DNA of 64,000 nt from Burkholderia sp. H160 (GTDB lineage: Bacteria; Pseudomonadota; Gammaproteobacteria; Burkholderiales; Burkholderiaceae), in assembly GCA_000173575.1 (NCBI GenBank), contig ABYL01000013.1, positions 1-64,000 of the forward strand, written 5' to 3'. The notes under the pieces are model-generated. The model saw nothing but the letters and a program-made list of their open reading frames with translations, was not told where the DNA came from and did not search any database. Positions 25,621 through 35,455 of the stretch are shown here, one piece after another; the stretch's first letter is position 1; every line of letters begins with the position of its first letter. A program made the translations under genes and the position numbers.

Positions 25621-27099
25621 TTACTTAACCGAGGCGTCCGTCCCCCGCTGCTCCTCGTAGTGCGCGCGCTTTTCCTCGTACATCAGCAGATCGGCGCGCT
25701 GCACGCCCGCTTCGAGTCGGTCGCCGCGCTCGCAGGTCGCCGCGCCCATCGAGAAGCTCAGCGGTGAGCCCGGATAGAACTGGTTGTTCATCTCAACGAG
25801 CTGACGGATCGCGTCGATCATCGCCGCGCCGCCGCGTTCGTCGGTATCGGGCATCAGGATCGCGAACTCGTCGCCGCCGATCCGCGCCGCATGGAACGGC
25901 GACTCCATCGCCTTCGCGAGCACTTCGCCGGCACGCCGCAGCAGCGCATCGCCGGCCGCGTGGCCAAGCTGATCGTTCACGCGCTTCAGGCCGTTCAGAT
26001 CGGCCATGATGATCGTCACCGGCCACGGTCCCTTGCGTTCGAGCCGGTTCAGCTCATCGACGTAGAACGAGCGGTTGCGCAGCTTGGTCAATACGTCGTG
26101 TTTGCCGAGGAATTCGAGGTACGCCTCGGCCTTCTTTCGCGCGGTAATGTCGGTCAGCGCGACCAGCACGAGATCCCAGTTCTGCTCGTGGCCGGGCAGC
26201 ACCGAGAATTGCAGGTGCACGTGCACCTCGCTGCCGTCGAGCGAGTAGTTGAGCACCTCGCGCTGCTGGAACAGCTTGTTGTCCCACAGGTCGATCAGCT
26301 GTTCGCGGAAGTGCGGACGCATGTCGTCGCGGAACACGTCGGCGAGGCGCGCAAGCAGGGTACTCTTGTCCTTCGCGGCGAACATCCCGAGCGTGTGATG
26401 GTTGACGTCGAGTACGTGAATCTCCGCCATGCAGCGTTCGACGAACTCCGGATGGACGTCGGTAAACACGCGGAAATCGTTGATGCCGGCCGCACGCGCG
26501 CCGTCGAGCAGGCGTTTGACCGCGCTGAAATCCTCGACCCACAGCGAGACCGGCGAATATTCGAAGAGCCCGCGCGCGTACTGCTCCGCAAGCGCGACGC
26601 GGCGCCGCGAGCCTTCGAGCTCGGTGATGTCTTCGGTCGACACCAGCACGCGGTCCCAGCGCTCCTCGTGACCCGGCAGCACCGCGCCCTTGAGCAGCAC
26701 GTCGAGGCGCCGTCCGCCGAGCGTGTAGTTGACCGTGTGGCTCGTGAAGTTCAATTGCCCGGCCCAGAGCTGGCACAGCTCTTCGAGGTGCGTTTTCAGC
26801 ATGTCGTCGCGGAACACCGATGCGAGCTTGCTCGTCAGCGTGTCGAAATCGGCGGCCTCGAACTGCGTGAGCGTCTGACGATTGACCTTGATCACACGGA
26901 TGCGGTGCGCGCATTCGGCGACGCGGCGCGGGTCTTCCGCGAAATGGGCGCGCAGGTCGGTCACGCCCGCGGCTCGCCATTCATCGAATAGCGCGCGCAC
27001 GCCGCTGAAATCTTCGAGCCAAAGCGACACGGGCGCCAGTTCGAACATCTCGGAGTCGTCGTTGATGGGCGCGGAGCCGCTCTGCAGGGTATCCAGCAT
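25621..27099 (-). CDS. Diguanylate cyclase with two PAS-like sensor domains
   Basis: A 492-residue cytosolic protein. Two homologous N-terminal PAS-like units (about 18-140 and 175-300) share the motif SLWVEDFS and a VSTEDITELE/VALTDITARKK exit. The C-terminal GGDEF domain (~330-485) has an intact GGDEF at 408-412, and nothing resembling the RxxD inhibitory site in the usual position five residues before it, so product inhibition may be absent. It should make cyclic di-GMP in response to a cytosolic signal. No transmembrane helix or EAL domain is present. Confidence 0.92.
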   Translation of the reverse strand: MLDTLQSGSAPINDDSEMFELAPVSLWLEDFSGVRALFDEWRAAGVTDLRAHFAEDPRRVAECAHRIRVIKVNRQTLTQFEAADFDTLTSKLASVFRDDMLKTHLEELCQLWAGQLNFTSHTVNYTLGGRRLDVLLKGAVLPGHEERWDRVLVSTEDITELEGSRRRVALAEQYARGLFEYSPVSLWVEDFSAVKRLLDGARAAGINDFRVFTDVHPEFVERCMAEIHVLDVNHHTLGMFAAKDKSTLLARLADVFRDDMRPHFREQLIDLWDNKLFQQREVLNYSLDGSEVHVHLQFSVLPGHEQNWDLVLVALTDITARKKAEAYLEFLGKHDVLTKLRNRSFYVDELNRLERKGPWPVTIIMADLNGLKRVNDQLGHAAGDALLRRAGEVLAKAMESPFHAARIGGDEFAILMPDTDERGGAAMIDAIRQLVEMNNQFYPGSPLSFSMGAATCERGDRLEAGVQRADLLMYEEKRAHYEEQRGTDASVK

Positions 27100-27279
27100 G
27101 GGGTTCTCGGGGTCGGATGTGCGGCTATTCTAGACGGGTTGGTGCCGGGCCGAAAATGGAAGACGATTGTCTTGGCGTTTTTGCGCAGATGTGCGAGGTG
27201 AAACTTCACGGCGGCGCATTTGGCTGCGCTGCCCCGGCGGCACCCTCACACCGCATTCAACCTATGAATGGAGACGCTC

Positions 27280-27621
27280 ATGAGCCATCCGACGGAAGAC
27301 ATCGACGACACCGCAGCGGGCGCGTCGGCGCCGCGCAGAACGATCCACATCGTGCTGCACGAGGCGAAAGACACGGTCGGCGTGGTGGTGGTCGAGGGCG
27401 TCAAGGCGGGCATGCTGCTCAACGCCTGGATCATGGACGACGATGCAATCGTCACCGTGGCGGCGAAGCAGGACATTCCGATCGGTCACAAGGTCGCGCT
27501 GAAGGACATGGCCGTCGGCGACACGGTGTTCAAGTACGGCGTCGATATCGGCAAGGTGGTCGCGCCGATCAAGGCCGGCGAGCACGCGCACGTGCACAAC
27601 ATCAAGACGAAGCGCTGGTAA
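27280..27621 (+). CDS. UxaA-family small subunit (SAF domain; altronate dehydratase/sulfolactate lyase type)
   Basis: A 113-residue SAF-domain protein, the separate small subunit of UxaA-family lyases; in UxaA proper it is the N-terminal domain. Motifs include HIVLHEAKDTVGVVVVEG, IPIGHKVALKDMAVGDTVFKYG and GEHAHVHNIKTKRW, the last being the family signature. The ATG at 27280 has GGAG 6 nt upstream; an in-frame ATG lies four codons earlier. The large subunit follows after 60 bp. The two-subunit form matches SuyA/SuyB of (2R)-sulfolactate sulfo-lyase as well as altronate dehydratases. Confidence 0.85.
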   Translation: MSHPTEDIDDTAAGASAPRRTIHIVLHEAKDTVGVVVVEGVKAGMLLNAWIMDDDAIVTVAAKQDIPIGHKVALKDMAVGDTVFKYGVDIGKVVAPIKAGEHAHVHNIKTKRW

Positions 27622-27681
27622 GTAACGTGGCGCGGCATCGAGCCGCCCCTCACTGGCATCAACCCGAACGAGAGAGACACC

Positions 27682-28857
27682 ATGAGCGCGATTGACCTGG
27701 ATACGACTTTCCGCGGCTATCGTCGCGACAACGGCCGCGTGGGCGTACGCAACCACGTGATCATCCTGCCGGTCGACGATCTGTCCAATGCCGCGGCGCA
27801 GGCTGTCGAGCACAACATCAAGGGGACCATGGCGCTGCCGCATCCGTATGGGCGGCTGCAGTTCGGCGCCGACCTCGAACTGCATTTCCGCACGCTAATC
27901 GGCGCGGGCAGCAACCCGAACGTCGCGGCGGTGGTCGTGATCGGCATCGAGGAGGGCTGGACCAAGCGCGTCGTCGACGGCATTGCGAAAACCGGCAAGC
28001 CGGTGATGGGCTTCGGCATCGAGCTGCATGGCGATCACGACACGATCATGCGGGCCTCGAAAGCCGCGAAGGAAATGGTGCAGTACGCGACCTCGCTCGA
28101 TCGCGAGGCGTGCGCGATCTCGGAGCTGTGGGTATCGACCAAGTGCGGCGAGTCGGACACCACGTCGGGCTGCGGCGCGAATCCGACCGTCGGAAACGCC
28201 TTCGACAAACTCTATGGCCTCGGCACCACGCTCGTGTTCGGCGAAACCTCGGAACTCACGGGCGGCGAGCAGATCGTCGCCGCGCGCTGCGCGAACGACA
28301 GCGTACGCGAGCGCTTCCAGTTCATGTTCGACCGCTATCAGGGCATGATCAACCGCTGGAAGACCGACGACCTGTCCGAGTCACAGCCGACCAAGGGCAA
28401 TATCGCGGGCGGCCTGACGACGATCGAGGAAAAGGCGCTCGGCAACATCCAGAAGATCGGCAAGAAGTGCATGGTCGACGGCGTGCTCGATAAAGCCGAG
28501 GAGCCGACGCACTCGGGTTTGTGGTTCATGGACTCATCGTCGGCGGCCGCGGAGATGGTGACCTTGTGCGCGGCATCGGGCTTCGTCGTGCATTTCTTCC
28601 CGACCGGTCAGGGCAACGTGATTGGCAATCCGATCGTGCCGGTCATCAAGATCTGCGCGAATCCGCGCACGGTCCGCACGATGGGCGAGCATATCGACGT
28701 GGACGTGAGCGGCATTCTGCAGCGCGAGCAGAACCTCGACCAGAGCGGCGACAAGCTGCTCCAGTGCATGATGGCGACGATCAACGGCCGTTTCACGGCG
28801 GCCGAAGCGCTCGTTCATCGCGAGTTCGTCCTGACGCGTCTGTTCGAAAGCGCCTGA
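27682..28857 (+). CDS. UxaA-family large subunit (altronate dehydratase / sulfolactate sulfo-lyase SuyB-like)
   Basis: A 391-residue protein of the UxaA/GarD C-terminal family, iron-dependent sugar-acid dehydratases and related lyases. It begins [24 protein letters not shown], the family signature, and retains conserved Cys in [16 protein letters not shown]. With the small subunit just upstream it forms a two-component enzyme. Altronate/galactarate dehydration and sulfolactate desulfonation are both possible; no uronate or sulfolactate genes flank it, so the substrate is open. Confidence 0.85.
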   Translation: MSAIDLDTTFRGYRRDNGRVGVRNHVIILPVDDLSNAAAQAVEHNIKGTMALPHPYGRLQFGADLELHFRTLIGAGSNPNVAAVVVIGIEEGWTKRVVDGIAKTGKPVMGFGIELHGDHDTIMRASKAAKEMVQYATSLDREACAISELWVSTKCGESDTTSGCGANPTVGNAFDKLYGLGTTLVFGETSELTGGEQIVAARCANDSVRERFQFMFDRYQGMINRWKTDDLSESQPTKGNIAGGLTTIEEKALGNIQKIGKKCMVDGVLDKAEEPTHSGLWFMDSSSAAAEMVTLCAASGFVVHFFPTGQGNVIGNPIVPVIKICANPRTVRTMGEHIDVDVSGILQREQNLDQSGDKLLQCMMATINGRFTAAEALVHREFVLTRLFESA

Positions 28858-29199
28858 CGCGGGCGGCCTGAGCGCCGCAGCGGGCCAGTTGAAGTGTGTG
28901 TTGGATCCGGTTTTCAGGAACGTGTCTTGCGCACGTTCGGATTCCGGATGCTGCGCAAATTGGGCACCGGAAAGGTTGAATGCACCGCGCGCGGGGCGCC
29001 AGATGGGCCAGAACCATGTCAGCCAATTCGGTTAAACCTTGCGCGAATGCGCGCGTCGGATCCGGGAGATGCAACGCAATGCGCAACGGGAGCAAGAACG
29101 TGCACGCGCAGTGATGTCTTTCTTTTATCGGCGACAACGGAGTGCTAGGGTTGAATATGAAGTAAGACTAAACAGGTACGGATTCGAGGAGGTTCAGCC
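28858..29199. other. Intergenic region upstream of the SUF operon
   Basis: About 340 bp between the UxaA-type gene and the Rrf2 remnant. The right half turns AT-richer and should hold the suf promoter; an extended -10-like TGCTAGGGT occurs near 29142 but has no good -35. No gene is supported here. Confidence 0.4.
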
Positions 29200-29328
29200 A
29201 TGTTGCGCATGAGCAAGCTTGCCGACTATGCGACGGTGATCTCGATCACATTGGCACGCGGTCCGAACGCCGTGAAGACTGCTCGCAGCCTCGCCGAAGC
29301 CACCGGTATCCCGCCGCCGCAACGCTGA
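29200..29328 (+). pseudogene. Truncated Rrf2-family (SufR/IscR-like) regulator remnant
   Basis: A 42-codon frame with an excellent Shine-Dalgarno (GAGGAGG) encodes MLRMSKLADYATVISITLAR and ends at SLAEATGIPPPQR. This is the start of an Rrf2 DNA-binding domain, the family that regulates suf and isc operons. Intact members are ~140-160 residues, with the recognition helix, wing and Fe-S-binding Cys following the point where this stops. The sufB ribosome site begins right after the stop, so the missing part was deleted rather than frameshifted. A functional short peptide cannot be excluded. Confidence 0.82.
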
Positions 29329-29343
29329 AAGCCGGAGGTCAGC

Positions 29344-30792
29344 ATGAGTTCAAGCGTATCGAGGATCGACGAACTGATCCAGCGCGAATACCAGCACGGG
29401 TTCGTGACCAATGTGAAGTCAGATACGTTGCCGCGTGGCGTGTCCGAAGACGTCATCCGCCTGATTTCAGCAAAGAAGAATGAACCCGATTTCATGCTCG
29501 AATGGCGCCTCGCGGCTTACCGTCACTGGCTGACGATGAACGAGCCGCATTGGGCGACGGTCGAGCACCCGCCGATCGACTATCAGGACATCGCGTATTA
29601 CTCGGCGCCAATGGCCCAGAAGAACCGGCCGAGGAGCCTGGAGGAAGTCGATCCGGAACTGCTGCGCACGTACGAGAAACTTGGTGTCCCGTTGAAGGAG
29701 CGCGAGATACTCGCCGGCGTCGCGGTGGACGCAGTGTTCGACAGTGTGTCGGTGGCGACGACGTTTGGTGAGAAGCTCGGCGCGCTCGGCATCGTGTTCT
29801 GTTCGTTTTCGGAGGCGGTGCAAACCCATCCTGACCTCGTGCGGCGTTACCTCGGCTCTGTGGTACCGCATACTGACAATTTCTTCGCTGCGCTGAACTC
29901 CGCGGTTTTTAGCGACGGCTCGTTCTGCTACATCCCGCCGGGCGTGCGCTGCCCGGTCGAGCTCTCCACCTATTTCCGCATCAACGCCCAGAACACAGGG
30001 CAGTTCGAGCGCACGCTGATCATCGCGGACAAGGGGGCATACGTCAGTTATCTGGAGGGGTGTACCGCACCGATGCGCGACGAAAACCAGCTGCACGCCG
30101 CGGTAGTTGAACTGGTCGCGCTGGAGGGGGCGCAGATCCGCTACTCGACGGTGCAGAACTGGTATCCAGGCGATGCGCACGGGCGCGGCGGCATCTATAA
30201 CTTCGTGACCAAGCGTGGCGATTGCCGTGAAGCCAACTCGAAGATCTCATGGACGCAGGTCGAAACAGGCTCCGCCATTACGTGGAAATATCCGAGCGTG
30301 ATCCTGCAAGGCGACAATGCGGTCGGCGAGTTCTATTCGGTAGCGCTCACGAACAACTACCAGCAGGCCGACACCGGCACGAAGATGACTCATCTTGGCC
30401 GTAATACGCGCAGTACGATCCTGTCAAAAGGCATTTCCGCGGGCCACGGCAGCAACGCCTATCGTGGGCTCGTGAAAATCGCCCGCGCGGCGGAAGACGC
30501 GCGCAACTACACGCAGTGCGATTCGCTGCTGCTCGGCGATCGATGCAGCGCACTCACGTTCCCGTACATCGAGGTCAAGAATCCGACCGCGAAAGTCGAG
30601 CACGAGGCATCGACCTCGCGCATCGGCGAGGACCAGCTCTTCTATTGCCGGCAGCGTGGCGTGTCCGAGGAAGATGCGGTATCGATGATCGTCAATGGAT
30701 TTTGCCGGGAAGTCCTCAAGGAGCTGCCCATGGAGTTCGCGGTCGAAGCACAGAAGCTGCTCGGCGTGAGTCTCGAAGGCAGTACAGGCTGA
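29344..30792 (+). CDS. sufB: Fe-S cluster assembly scaffold protein SufB
   Basis: A 482-residue SufB, part of the SufBC2D scaffold on which Fe-S clusters are built. Recognisable blocks are [52 protein letters not shown] and the C-terminal [24 protein letters not shown] precedes the ATG by 5 nt. It is the first full gene of sufBCDSU-sufT-Rieske, all on one strand with short or overlapping junctions. Confidence 0.97.
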   Translation: MSSSVSRIDELIQREYQHGFVTNVKSDTLPRGVSEDVIRLISAKKNEPDFMLEWRLAAYRHWLTMNEPHWATVEHPPIDYQDIAYYSAPMAQKNRPRSLEEVDPELLRTYEKLGVPLKEREILAGVAVDAVFDSVSVATTFGEKLGALGIVFCSFSEAVQTHPDLVRRYLGSVVPHTDNFFAALNSAVFSDGSFCYIPPGVRCPVELSTYFRINAQNTGQFERTLIIADKGAYVSYLEGCTAPMRDENQLHAAVVELVALEGAQIRYSTVQNWYPGDAHGRGGIYNFVTKRGDCREANSKISWTQVETGSAITWKYPSVILQGDNAVGEFYSVALTNNYQQADTGTKMTHLGRNTRSTILSKGISAGHGSNAYRGLVKIARAAEDARNYTQCDSLLLGDRCSALTFPYIEVKNPTAKVEHEASTSRIGEDQLFYCRQRGVSEEDAVSMIVNGFCREVLKELPMEFAVEAQKLLGVSLEGSTG

Positions 30793-30806
30793 CAGGAGCA
30801 ACCATC

Positions 30807-31586
30807 ATGCTTGAAATCAGCAACCTGAGCGTCGAAGTGGACGGCAAGCCGATTCTGCGCGGGGTCGATCTGGGCGTGAAGGCGGGCGAGGTGCACGCCA
30901 TCATGGGCCCGAACGGTTCGGGAAAGAGCACGTTGGCCCACGTGCTGGCCGGCCATGAGCGTTATCACGTGACAGGCGGCAGCGTGCGGTATGCAGGTCA
31001 CGATCTGTTTTCGCTCGCGCCGGAGGAGCGCGCGAGAGAAGGGCTTTTTCTCGCGTTTCAGTACCCCGTGGAAATACCGGGCGTCAGCAACGTGTACCTG
31101 CTGAAGGCGGCGTTGAATGCACAGCGCAAGCACCGCGGGGATCCCGAACTGGACGCAATGGAATTCCTGGAACTGGTGAAGGAGAAGATGGCGCTCATGC
31201 AGATGGACGAAAGCCTGCTGTATCGCGCGGTCAACGAAGGGTTTTCGGGGGGCGAGAAGAAGCGCAACGAAGTGCTGCAGATGGCGGTGCTGGAGCCGCG
31301 CCTCGCGATTCTCGACGAAACCGATTCGGGCCTCGATATCGACGCGTTGCGCGTCGTTGCGCGGGGCGTCAACCAGATGCGCAGCGCGGATCGCGCAATC
31401 GTGCTGGTGACCCACTACCAGCGTCTGCTTGAGTACGTCGCGCCTGATTACGTGCATGTGCTCTCACAGGGGCACATTGCGAGATCGGGGACACGCGAGC
31501 TGGCACTTGAACTGGAGCGCAAGGGCTATGGCTGGCTCGGTGCGAATGCGCCGGATGAGTCACATTCCGGTCCCGCTGATCCGTAG
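30807..31586 (+). CDS. sufC: Fe-S cluster assembly ATPase SufC
   Basis: A 259-residue ABC-type ATPase of the SUF scaffold. Walker A GPNGSGKST is at 34-42, the signature is FSGGEKKRNE, Walker B is LAILDETDSGLDIDALR, and the H-loop His is in VTHYQRLL. The SufC hallmark signature SGGEKKR is present. AGGAG lies ~10 nt before the ATG at 30807. It binds SufB and SufD, whose genes flank it. Confidence 0.97.
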   Translation: MLEISNLSVEVDGKPILRGVDLGVKAGEVHAIMGPNGSGKSTLAHVLAGHERYHVTGGSVRYAGHDLFSLAPEERAREGLFLAFQYPVEIPGVSNVYLLKAALNAQRKHRGDPELDAMEFLELVKEKMALMQMDESLLYRAVNEGFSGGEKKRNEVLQMAVLEPRLAILDETDSGLDIDALRVVARGVNQMRSADRAIVLVTHYQRLLEYVAPDYVHVLSQGHIARSGTRELALELERKGYGWLGANAPDESHSGPADP

Positions 31587-31631
31587 TGACGAGAGGCGGC
31601 TATAGGTGATATCGCAAGGAGTAAAGGTCAA

Positions 31632-32957
31632 ATGAGTGAGGCGACGCCCGACTATCTCCATCAGGCATTCCAGACCGTGTCGAGTACGCTGCCTGGCGCG
31701 GAACTTCCCTGGTTGCGTCGCGCACGGCACGACGCGTTCGAAACGTTCGAAGCGCTTGGTTTTCCGACAACTCGTCTCGAAGACTGGAAGTACACGAATG
31801 TGGCGACCATTGCGAAGCGTCCGTGGCATTTCACGTCGCCACGCAGTGACGAGCCGGATGTTGAGCGCATTGTCGACCAACTCGTGCCCGACACGACGGT
31901 GGGCCGCCTCGTGTTCATGAACGGCCATCACATACCGAGGCTCTCACGCGTGCCGGCTTTGCCGGACGCCGCATTCGTCGGCAGCCTGACGCGTGCACTC
32001 CGCGAGATGCCGGAGCGGCTGATGGGCGTCATTGCGCACCAGGCACCGCATGACGGTTTTGCGGCGCTGAACACGGCGTTTCTGAGTGATGGCTATGTGG
32101 TCTTGCTGCCGCCGGACTGTGCGATCGACGCGCCGCTCGTCATGCTGTTCCTGACGGACGAAGCGGGCCTCGCAGTACATCCCTTCAACACGATAGTGGC
32201 CGATGCGCGCTCGCGCTGCTCGATCGTCGAGCAGTTTGTCGGTATCGCCGACGGCGCGTATCTGATCAACGCAGTGACGAGGATCGTGACGGGCAACGAG
32301 GCCGATGTCCAGCATTGCCGCATTCAAAATGAGGCGCGCAACGCGTTCCATATTGCGCATGTCGACGTCACGCAAGAGCGTGCGAGCCGCTTCACGTCGC
32401 ACTCGTTCGCATTCGGAGGCGCACTGTCGCGTACGCAGATCGATACGCGGCTGCAGGATGTCGATGCCAACGCCGAACTGAATGGGCTGTATTTCGCAGA
32501 CGCGAAGCAGCATGTCGATCATCACACGCGCATCGATCACGACAAGCCGCATGGTACGAGCCGCGAATACTACCGCGGGGTGCTCGACGGCGCGTCACAT
32601 GGTGTATTCAACGGCAAGGTGATCGTGCATCGTGATGCGCAGCAGACCGACACGCATCAGTCGAACTACAACCTCCTGCTGTCGCGCGACGCGCAGATCG
32701 ACACAAAGCCGCAACTCGAGATCCACGCCGATGACGTCAAGTGCACGCATGGCGCAACCGTAGGCCAACTCGACGAGGAGCCGCTGTTCTATCTGCGCTC
32801 GCGCGGCATCGAGGAGCGCGTTGCGCGGGCGTTGCTCATCTGGGCGTTTGTGCGCGAGCGCCTGGAGCACGTCGGTATCGAGGCCGTGCGCAATACACTG
32901 AAGCAAATGCTGCTCGCACGCACGCCAGAAGGTGAGCGCATTCGGGGACTGCTATGA
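31632..32957 (+). CDS. sufD: Fe-S cluster assembly protein SufD
   Basis: A 441-residue SufD, the SufB paralogue that completes the SufBC2D complex. The N-terminal helical part contains EDWKYTNV, the core beta-helix includes SYLINAVTRIV and HHTRIDHDKPHGTS, and the C-terminus has CTHGATVGQLDEEPLFYLRSRGI, the SufB/SufD signature with the conserved Cys-x-His. It overlaps sufS by 4 bp (ATGA). Confidence 0.96.
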   Translation: MSEATPDYLHQAFQTVSSTLPGAELPWLRRARHDAFETFEALGFPTTRLEDWKYTNVATIAKRPWHFTSPRSDEPDVERIVDQLVPDTTVGRLVFMNGHHIPRLSRVPALPDAAFVGSLTRALREMPERLMGVIAHQAPHDGFAALNTAFLSDGYVVLLPPDCAIDAPLVMLFLTDEAGLAVHPFNTIVADARSRCSIVEQFVGIADGAYLINAVTRIVTGNEADVQHCRIQNEARNAFHIAHVDVTQERASRFTSHSFAFGGALSRTQIDTRLQDVDANAELNGLYFADAKQHVDHHTRIDHDKPHGTSREYYRGVLDGASHGVFNGKVIVHRDAQQTDTHQSNYNLLLSRDAQIDTKPQLEIHADDVKCTHGATVGQLDEEPLFYLRSRGIEERVARALLIWAFVRERLEHVGIEAVRNTLKQMLLARTPEGERIRGLL

Positions 32958-34204
32958 AGCCGATCGAACCTGTGATGATCCCGGACGACGAGATGGTGGC
33001 GCGTTGGCGAAGCGACTTTCCGATCTTGCGCCAACGCGTGCACGGCACGCCGCTGGTGTATCTGGACAACGGCGCGACGACCCAGAAGCCTTCGGTCGTG
33101 ATCGACGCCCAGCGAGACTATTACGAGCATGCGAATGCGAACGTGCATCGCGGCGTGCATCAGTTGTCGCAACGCGCCACCGACGCTTACGAAGCAGCGC
33201 GCGCACGGGTTGCGCACTTCATCAACGCGGCGCGCGCGGAGGAAATTGTCTACGTCCGTGGCACGACGGAGGCGATCAACCTGGTCGCGCAGAGCTATGT
33301 GCGTCCTCTCGCGAAACCCGGCGACGAAATCCTGATCAGCGCGATGGAGCATCACTCGAACATCGTGCCGTGGCAACTCGTATGTGAACAGACCGGCGCG
33401 AAGCTGAAGGTCGTCCCGATTGATGACCGCGGTGCGCTCGACGTCGATGCATACGAGCGGATGCTCGGCGAACGCACGCGCATCGTGGCAATCACGCATG
33501 TGTCGAACGCGCTCGGTACCATCAACCCGATCGCGCGGCTGATCGAGATCGCGCATGCGCGCGATGTGCCCGTGCTGGTCGACGGTGCGCAAGCGATTGC
33601 CCATCTGCCTGTCGACGTACGCGCGCTCGATTGCGATTTCTATGCGTTCTCGGGGCACAAGATATATGGGCCGACCGGAATCGGCGTGCTGTACGCCAAG
33701 GCGGACAGGCTGGAAGCGATGCCGCCGTGGCAGGGTGGGGGCGACATGATCCGCTCGGTGACGTTCGACAAGACCGTCTATAACGCCATTCCCTGGAAGT
33801 TCGAGGCCGGCACCCCGGACATTGGCGGTGCGATCGCGCTCGCGGTGGCGCTCGACTATGTGAGTGCGATCGGTGCCGAAACGATCGGCACGCATGAGGC
33901 CGGGCTACTCGCCTACGCGACAGACGCGATGTCCGCGATGCCGAATCTGCGGCTGATCGGCACCGCACGCGAAAAGGCGGGCATTCTGTCTTTCGTGCTC
34001 GACCACGTGCATGCCCACGACGTCGGTACGATTCTCGATCATCACGGCGTCGCCGTGCGCGCCGGCCATCATTGCGCGATGCCAGTCATGCAGCGCTTCG
34101 GCGTGCCGGCAACCGTGCGCGCGTCATTCGCGCTGTACAACACCCGCTCCGACGTGGAGGCACTCGTCAACGCGATGACGCATGTGCAGGAGGTGTTTGG
34201 CTGA
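32954..34204 (+). CDS. sufS: Cysteine desulfurase SufS
   Basis: A 416-residue type II cysteine desulfurase that supplies persulfide sulfur. PLP is bound by Lys236 in FSGHKIYGPTG; the nucleophilic Cys374 lies in RAGHHCAMPVM; His133 in MEHHSN stacks on PLP. The length and the active-site loop fit SufS (group II) rather than IscS. It overlaps sufD and its last base is the first base of sufU. With no sufE nearby, SufU is the likely sulfur acceptor. Confidence 0.96.
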   Translation: MKPIEPVMIPDDEMVARWRSDFPILRQRVHGTPLVYLDNGATTQKPSVVIDAQRDYYEHANANVHRGVHQLSQRATDAYEAARARVAHFINAARAEEIVYVRGTTEAINLVAQSYVRPLAKPGDEILISAMEHHSNIVPWQLVCEQTGAKLKVVPIDDRGALDVDAYERMLGERTRIVAITHVSNALGTINPIARLIEIAHARDVPVLVDGAQAIAHLPVDVRALDCDFYAFSGHKIYGPTGIGVLYAKADRLEAMPPWQGGGDMIRSVTFDKTVYNAIPWKFEAGTPDIGGAIALAVALDYVSAIGAETIGTHEAGLLAYATDAMSAMPNLRLIGTAREKAGILSFVLDHVHAHDVGTILDHHGVAVRAGHHCAMPVMQRFGVPATVRASFALYNTRSDVEALVNAMTHVQEVFG

Positions 34205-34659
34205 TGAGCAGTCTACGCGACCTATACCAGGAAGTGATTTTCGACCACTACCGGCGACCGAGAAACTGTCGCCGGCTGCCGGATGCCAATCACAGGGCGG
34301 AGGGGTATAACCCGTTGTGCGGAGATCGCATCACGCTGTATTTGCGCATCGAGGACGGCGTCGTGACGGACGTGGGGTTTGATGGTACGGGTTGTGCAAT
34401 CGCCATCGCATCGGCTTCGCTGATGACCGAGGCGCTGAAGGGGCGCACAGAACCGGAAGTGGAGGCGCTTTTCGGGTCCTTCCACGACATGGTGACGACG
34501 CCGGCGGGCACGTCTTTGCAAAATCAGGCAGACCTCGGCAAGCTCGCGGTGCTCTCGGGTGTACGCGAGTTTCCGGCGCGCGTGAAGTGCGCGACGCTCG
34601 CATGGCATACGTTGCATGCCGCGTTGCATGACGCGAGCGGCACCATATCGACGGAATGA
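34204..34659 (+). CDS. sufU: SufU-type sulfur-transfer / Fe-S assembly protein
   Basis: A 151-residue SufU/IscU-like protein. Zinc ligands are Cys39 and Asp41 in PLCGDR, Cys64 in GTGCAIA and Cys129 in VKCATLAW. The insert between Cys64 and Cys129 (about 64 residues) is characteristic of SufU rather than IscU, which favours a Zn-dependent sulfurtransferase acting on SufS. Its ATG shares one base with the sufS stop. Confidence 0.93.
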   Translation: MSSLRDLYQEVIFDHYRRPRNCRRLPDANHRAEGYNPLCGDRITLYLRIEDGVVTDVGFDGTGCAIAIASASLMTEALKGRTEPEVEALFGSFHDMVTTPAGTSLQNQADLGKLAVLSGVREFPARVKCATLAWHTLHAALHDASGTISTE

Positions 34660-34686
34660 TGTCGCGAGGGAAATGAGGTGAACAGG

Positions 34687-35043
34687 ATGAGCGCATTCGA
34701 CTGGCTGAAGCAGGCAGACGCGCCGGAGCCCGGCAATCGCGACCTGCGCTCGCGTGTGATTGACGCCTTGCGTACCGTGTACGACCCGGAGATTCCCGTC
34801 AACATCTACGATCTGGGGCTGGTGTATGACCTGGACGTCGACGGCGATGCGGGTGACGTGGCGGTCCGCATGACGCTGACCGCGCCGGGCTGTCCCGTCG
34901 CGCAGACGTTTCCCGCGATCGTCGAGGACGCCGTGAATTCGGTGGCCGGCGTCAACACCGTACGGGTGGAACTGGTGTGGGAGCCGCCGTGGACGAAAGC
35001 GCGGATGTCGGACGCCGCACGTCTGCAATTGGGGATGCTTTGA
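34687..35043 (+). CDS. sufT: SufT / MIP18-family Fe-S assembly protein
   Basis: A 118-residue MIP18 (DUF59) protein; SufT members help Fe-S maturation under high demand. The family signature DPEIPVNIYDLGLVYDL is at ~37-53, and the conserved Cys lies in LTAPGCPVA. The ATG at 34687 is chosen because GAGG lies 8 nt upstream; a GTG three codons earlier is possible. It lies 27 bp after sufU and 1 bp before the Rieske gene, so it is in the SUF operon. Confidence 0.9.
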   Translation: MSAFDWLKQADAPEPGNRDLRSRVIDALRTVYDPEIPVNIYDLGLVYDLDVDGDAGDVAVRMTLTAPGCPVAQTFPAIVEDAVNSVAGVNTVRVELVWEPPWTKARMSDAARLQLGML

Positions 35044-35044
35044 C

Positions 35045-35377
35045 ATGACAGACTGGGTCGATGTCGAGGCGATGACGCATTTCCCGCCGGGCTCGGTGCG
35101 CAGCGTCGACGTGGACGGCACGCAGGTCGCGGTGTTCAACCTCGATGGCGTCTGTTATGCGATCGAAGATACCTGCCCGCACGACGGTGGCATCCTGACT
35201 GGCGGTGCCGTGGAGGGTGATGAGGTGGTGTGTCCACGCCATGGCGCCCGTTTTTGTATCAGGACGGGCAAGGTGCTGGCGCCACCGGCTTACGAGGACG
35301 TTGCGGTGTTTCCGGTGCGCATTGAGGGCGGGGTCCTGCAGGTGCGCGACGCGCGGTGGGACGATAGCGCTCGCTGA
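35045..35377 (+). CDS. Rieske-type [2Fe-2S] ferredoxin of the SUF operon
   Basis: A 110-residue soluble Rieske protein with the cluster motifs CPH (Cys44-x-His46) and CPRH (Cys63-x-x-His66) and the intervening fold. Similar small Rieske ferredoxins accompany SUF operons and aromatic dioxygenases; here it starts 1 bp after sufT, so a redox or cluster-transfer role for the SUF machinery is inferred. It is the last gene of the operon; the next is a convergent gene. Confidence 0.92.
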   Translation: MTDWVDVEAMTHFPPGSVRSVDVDGTQVAVFNLDGVCYAIEDTCPHDGGILTGGAVEGDEVVCPRHGARFCIRTGKVLAPPAYEDVAVFPVRIEGGVLQVRDARWDDSAR

Positions 35378-35455
35378 ACAGGACGTAACGCCGATTGACG
35401 ACGACGGGCGGCGGGCGGGAAAGCTGCAGGTGCGCCGCGCGCCCACCACCTCACA

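Noticed and set aside
28894-29148. 84-codon plus-strand frame before the SUF operon
   Set aside because: No ribosome site of note, no recognisable motif, and it occupies the expected promoter region.
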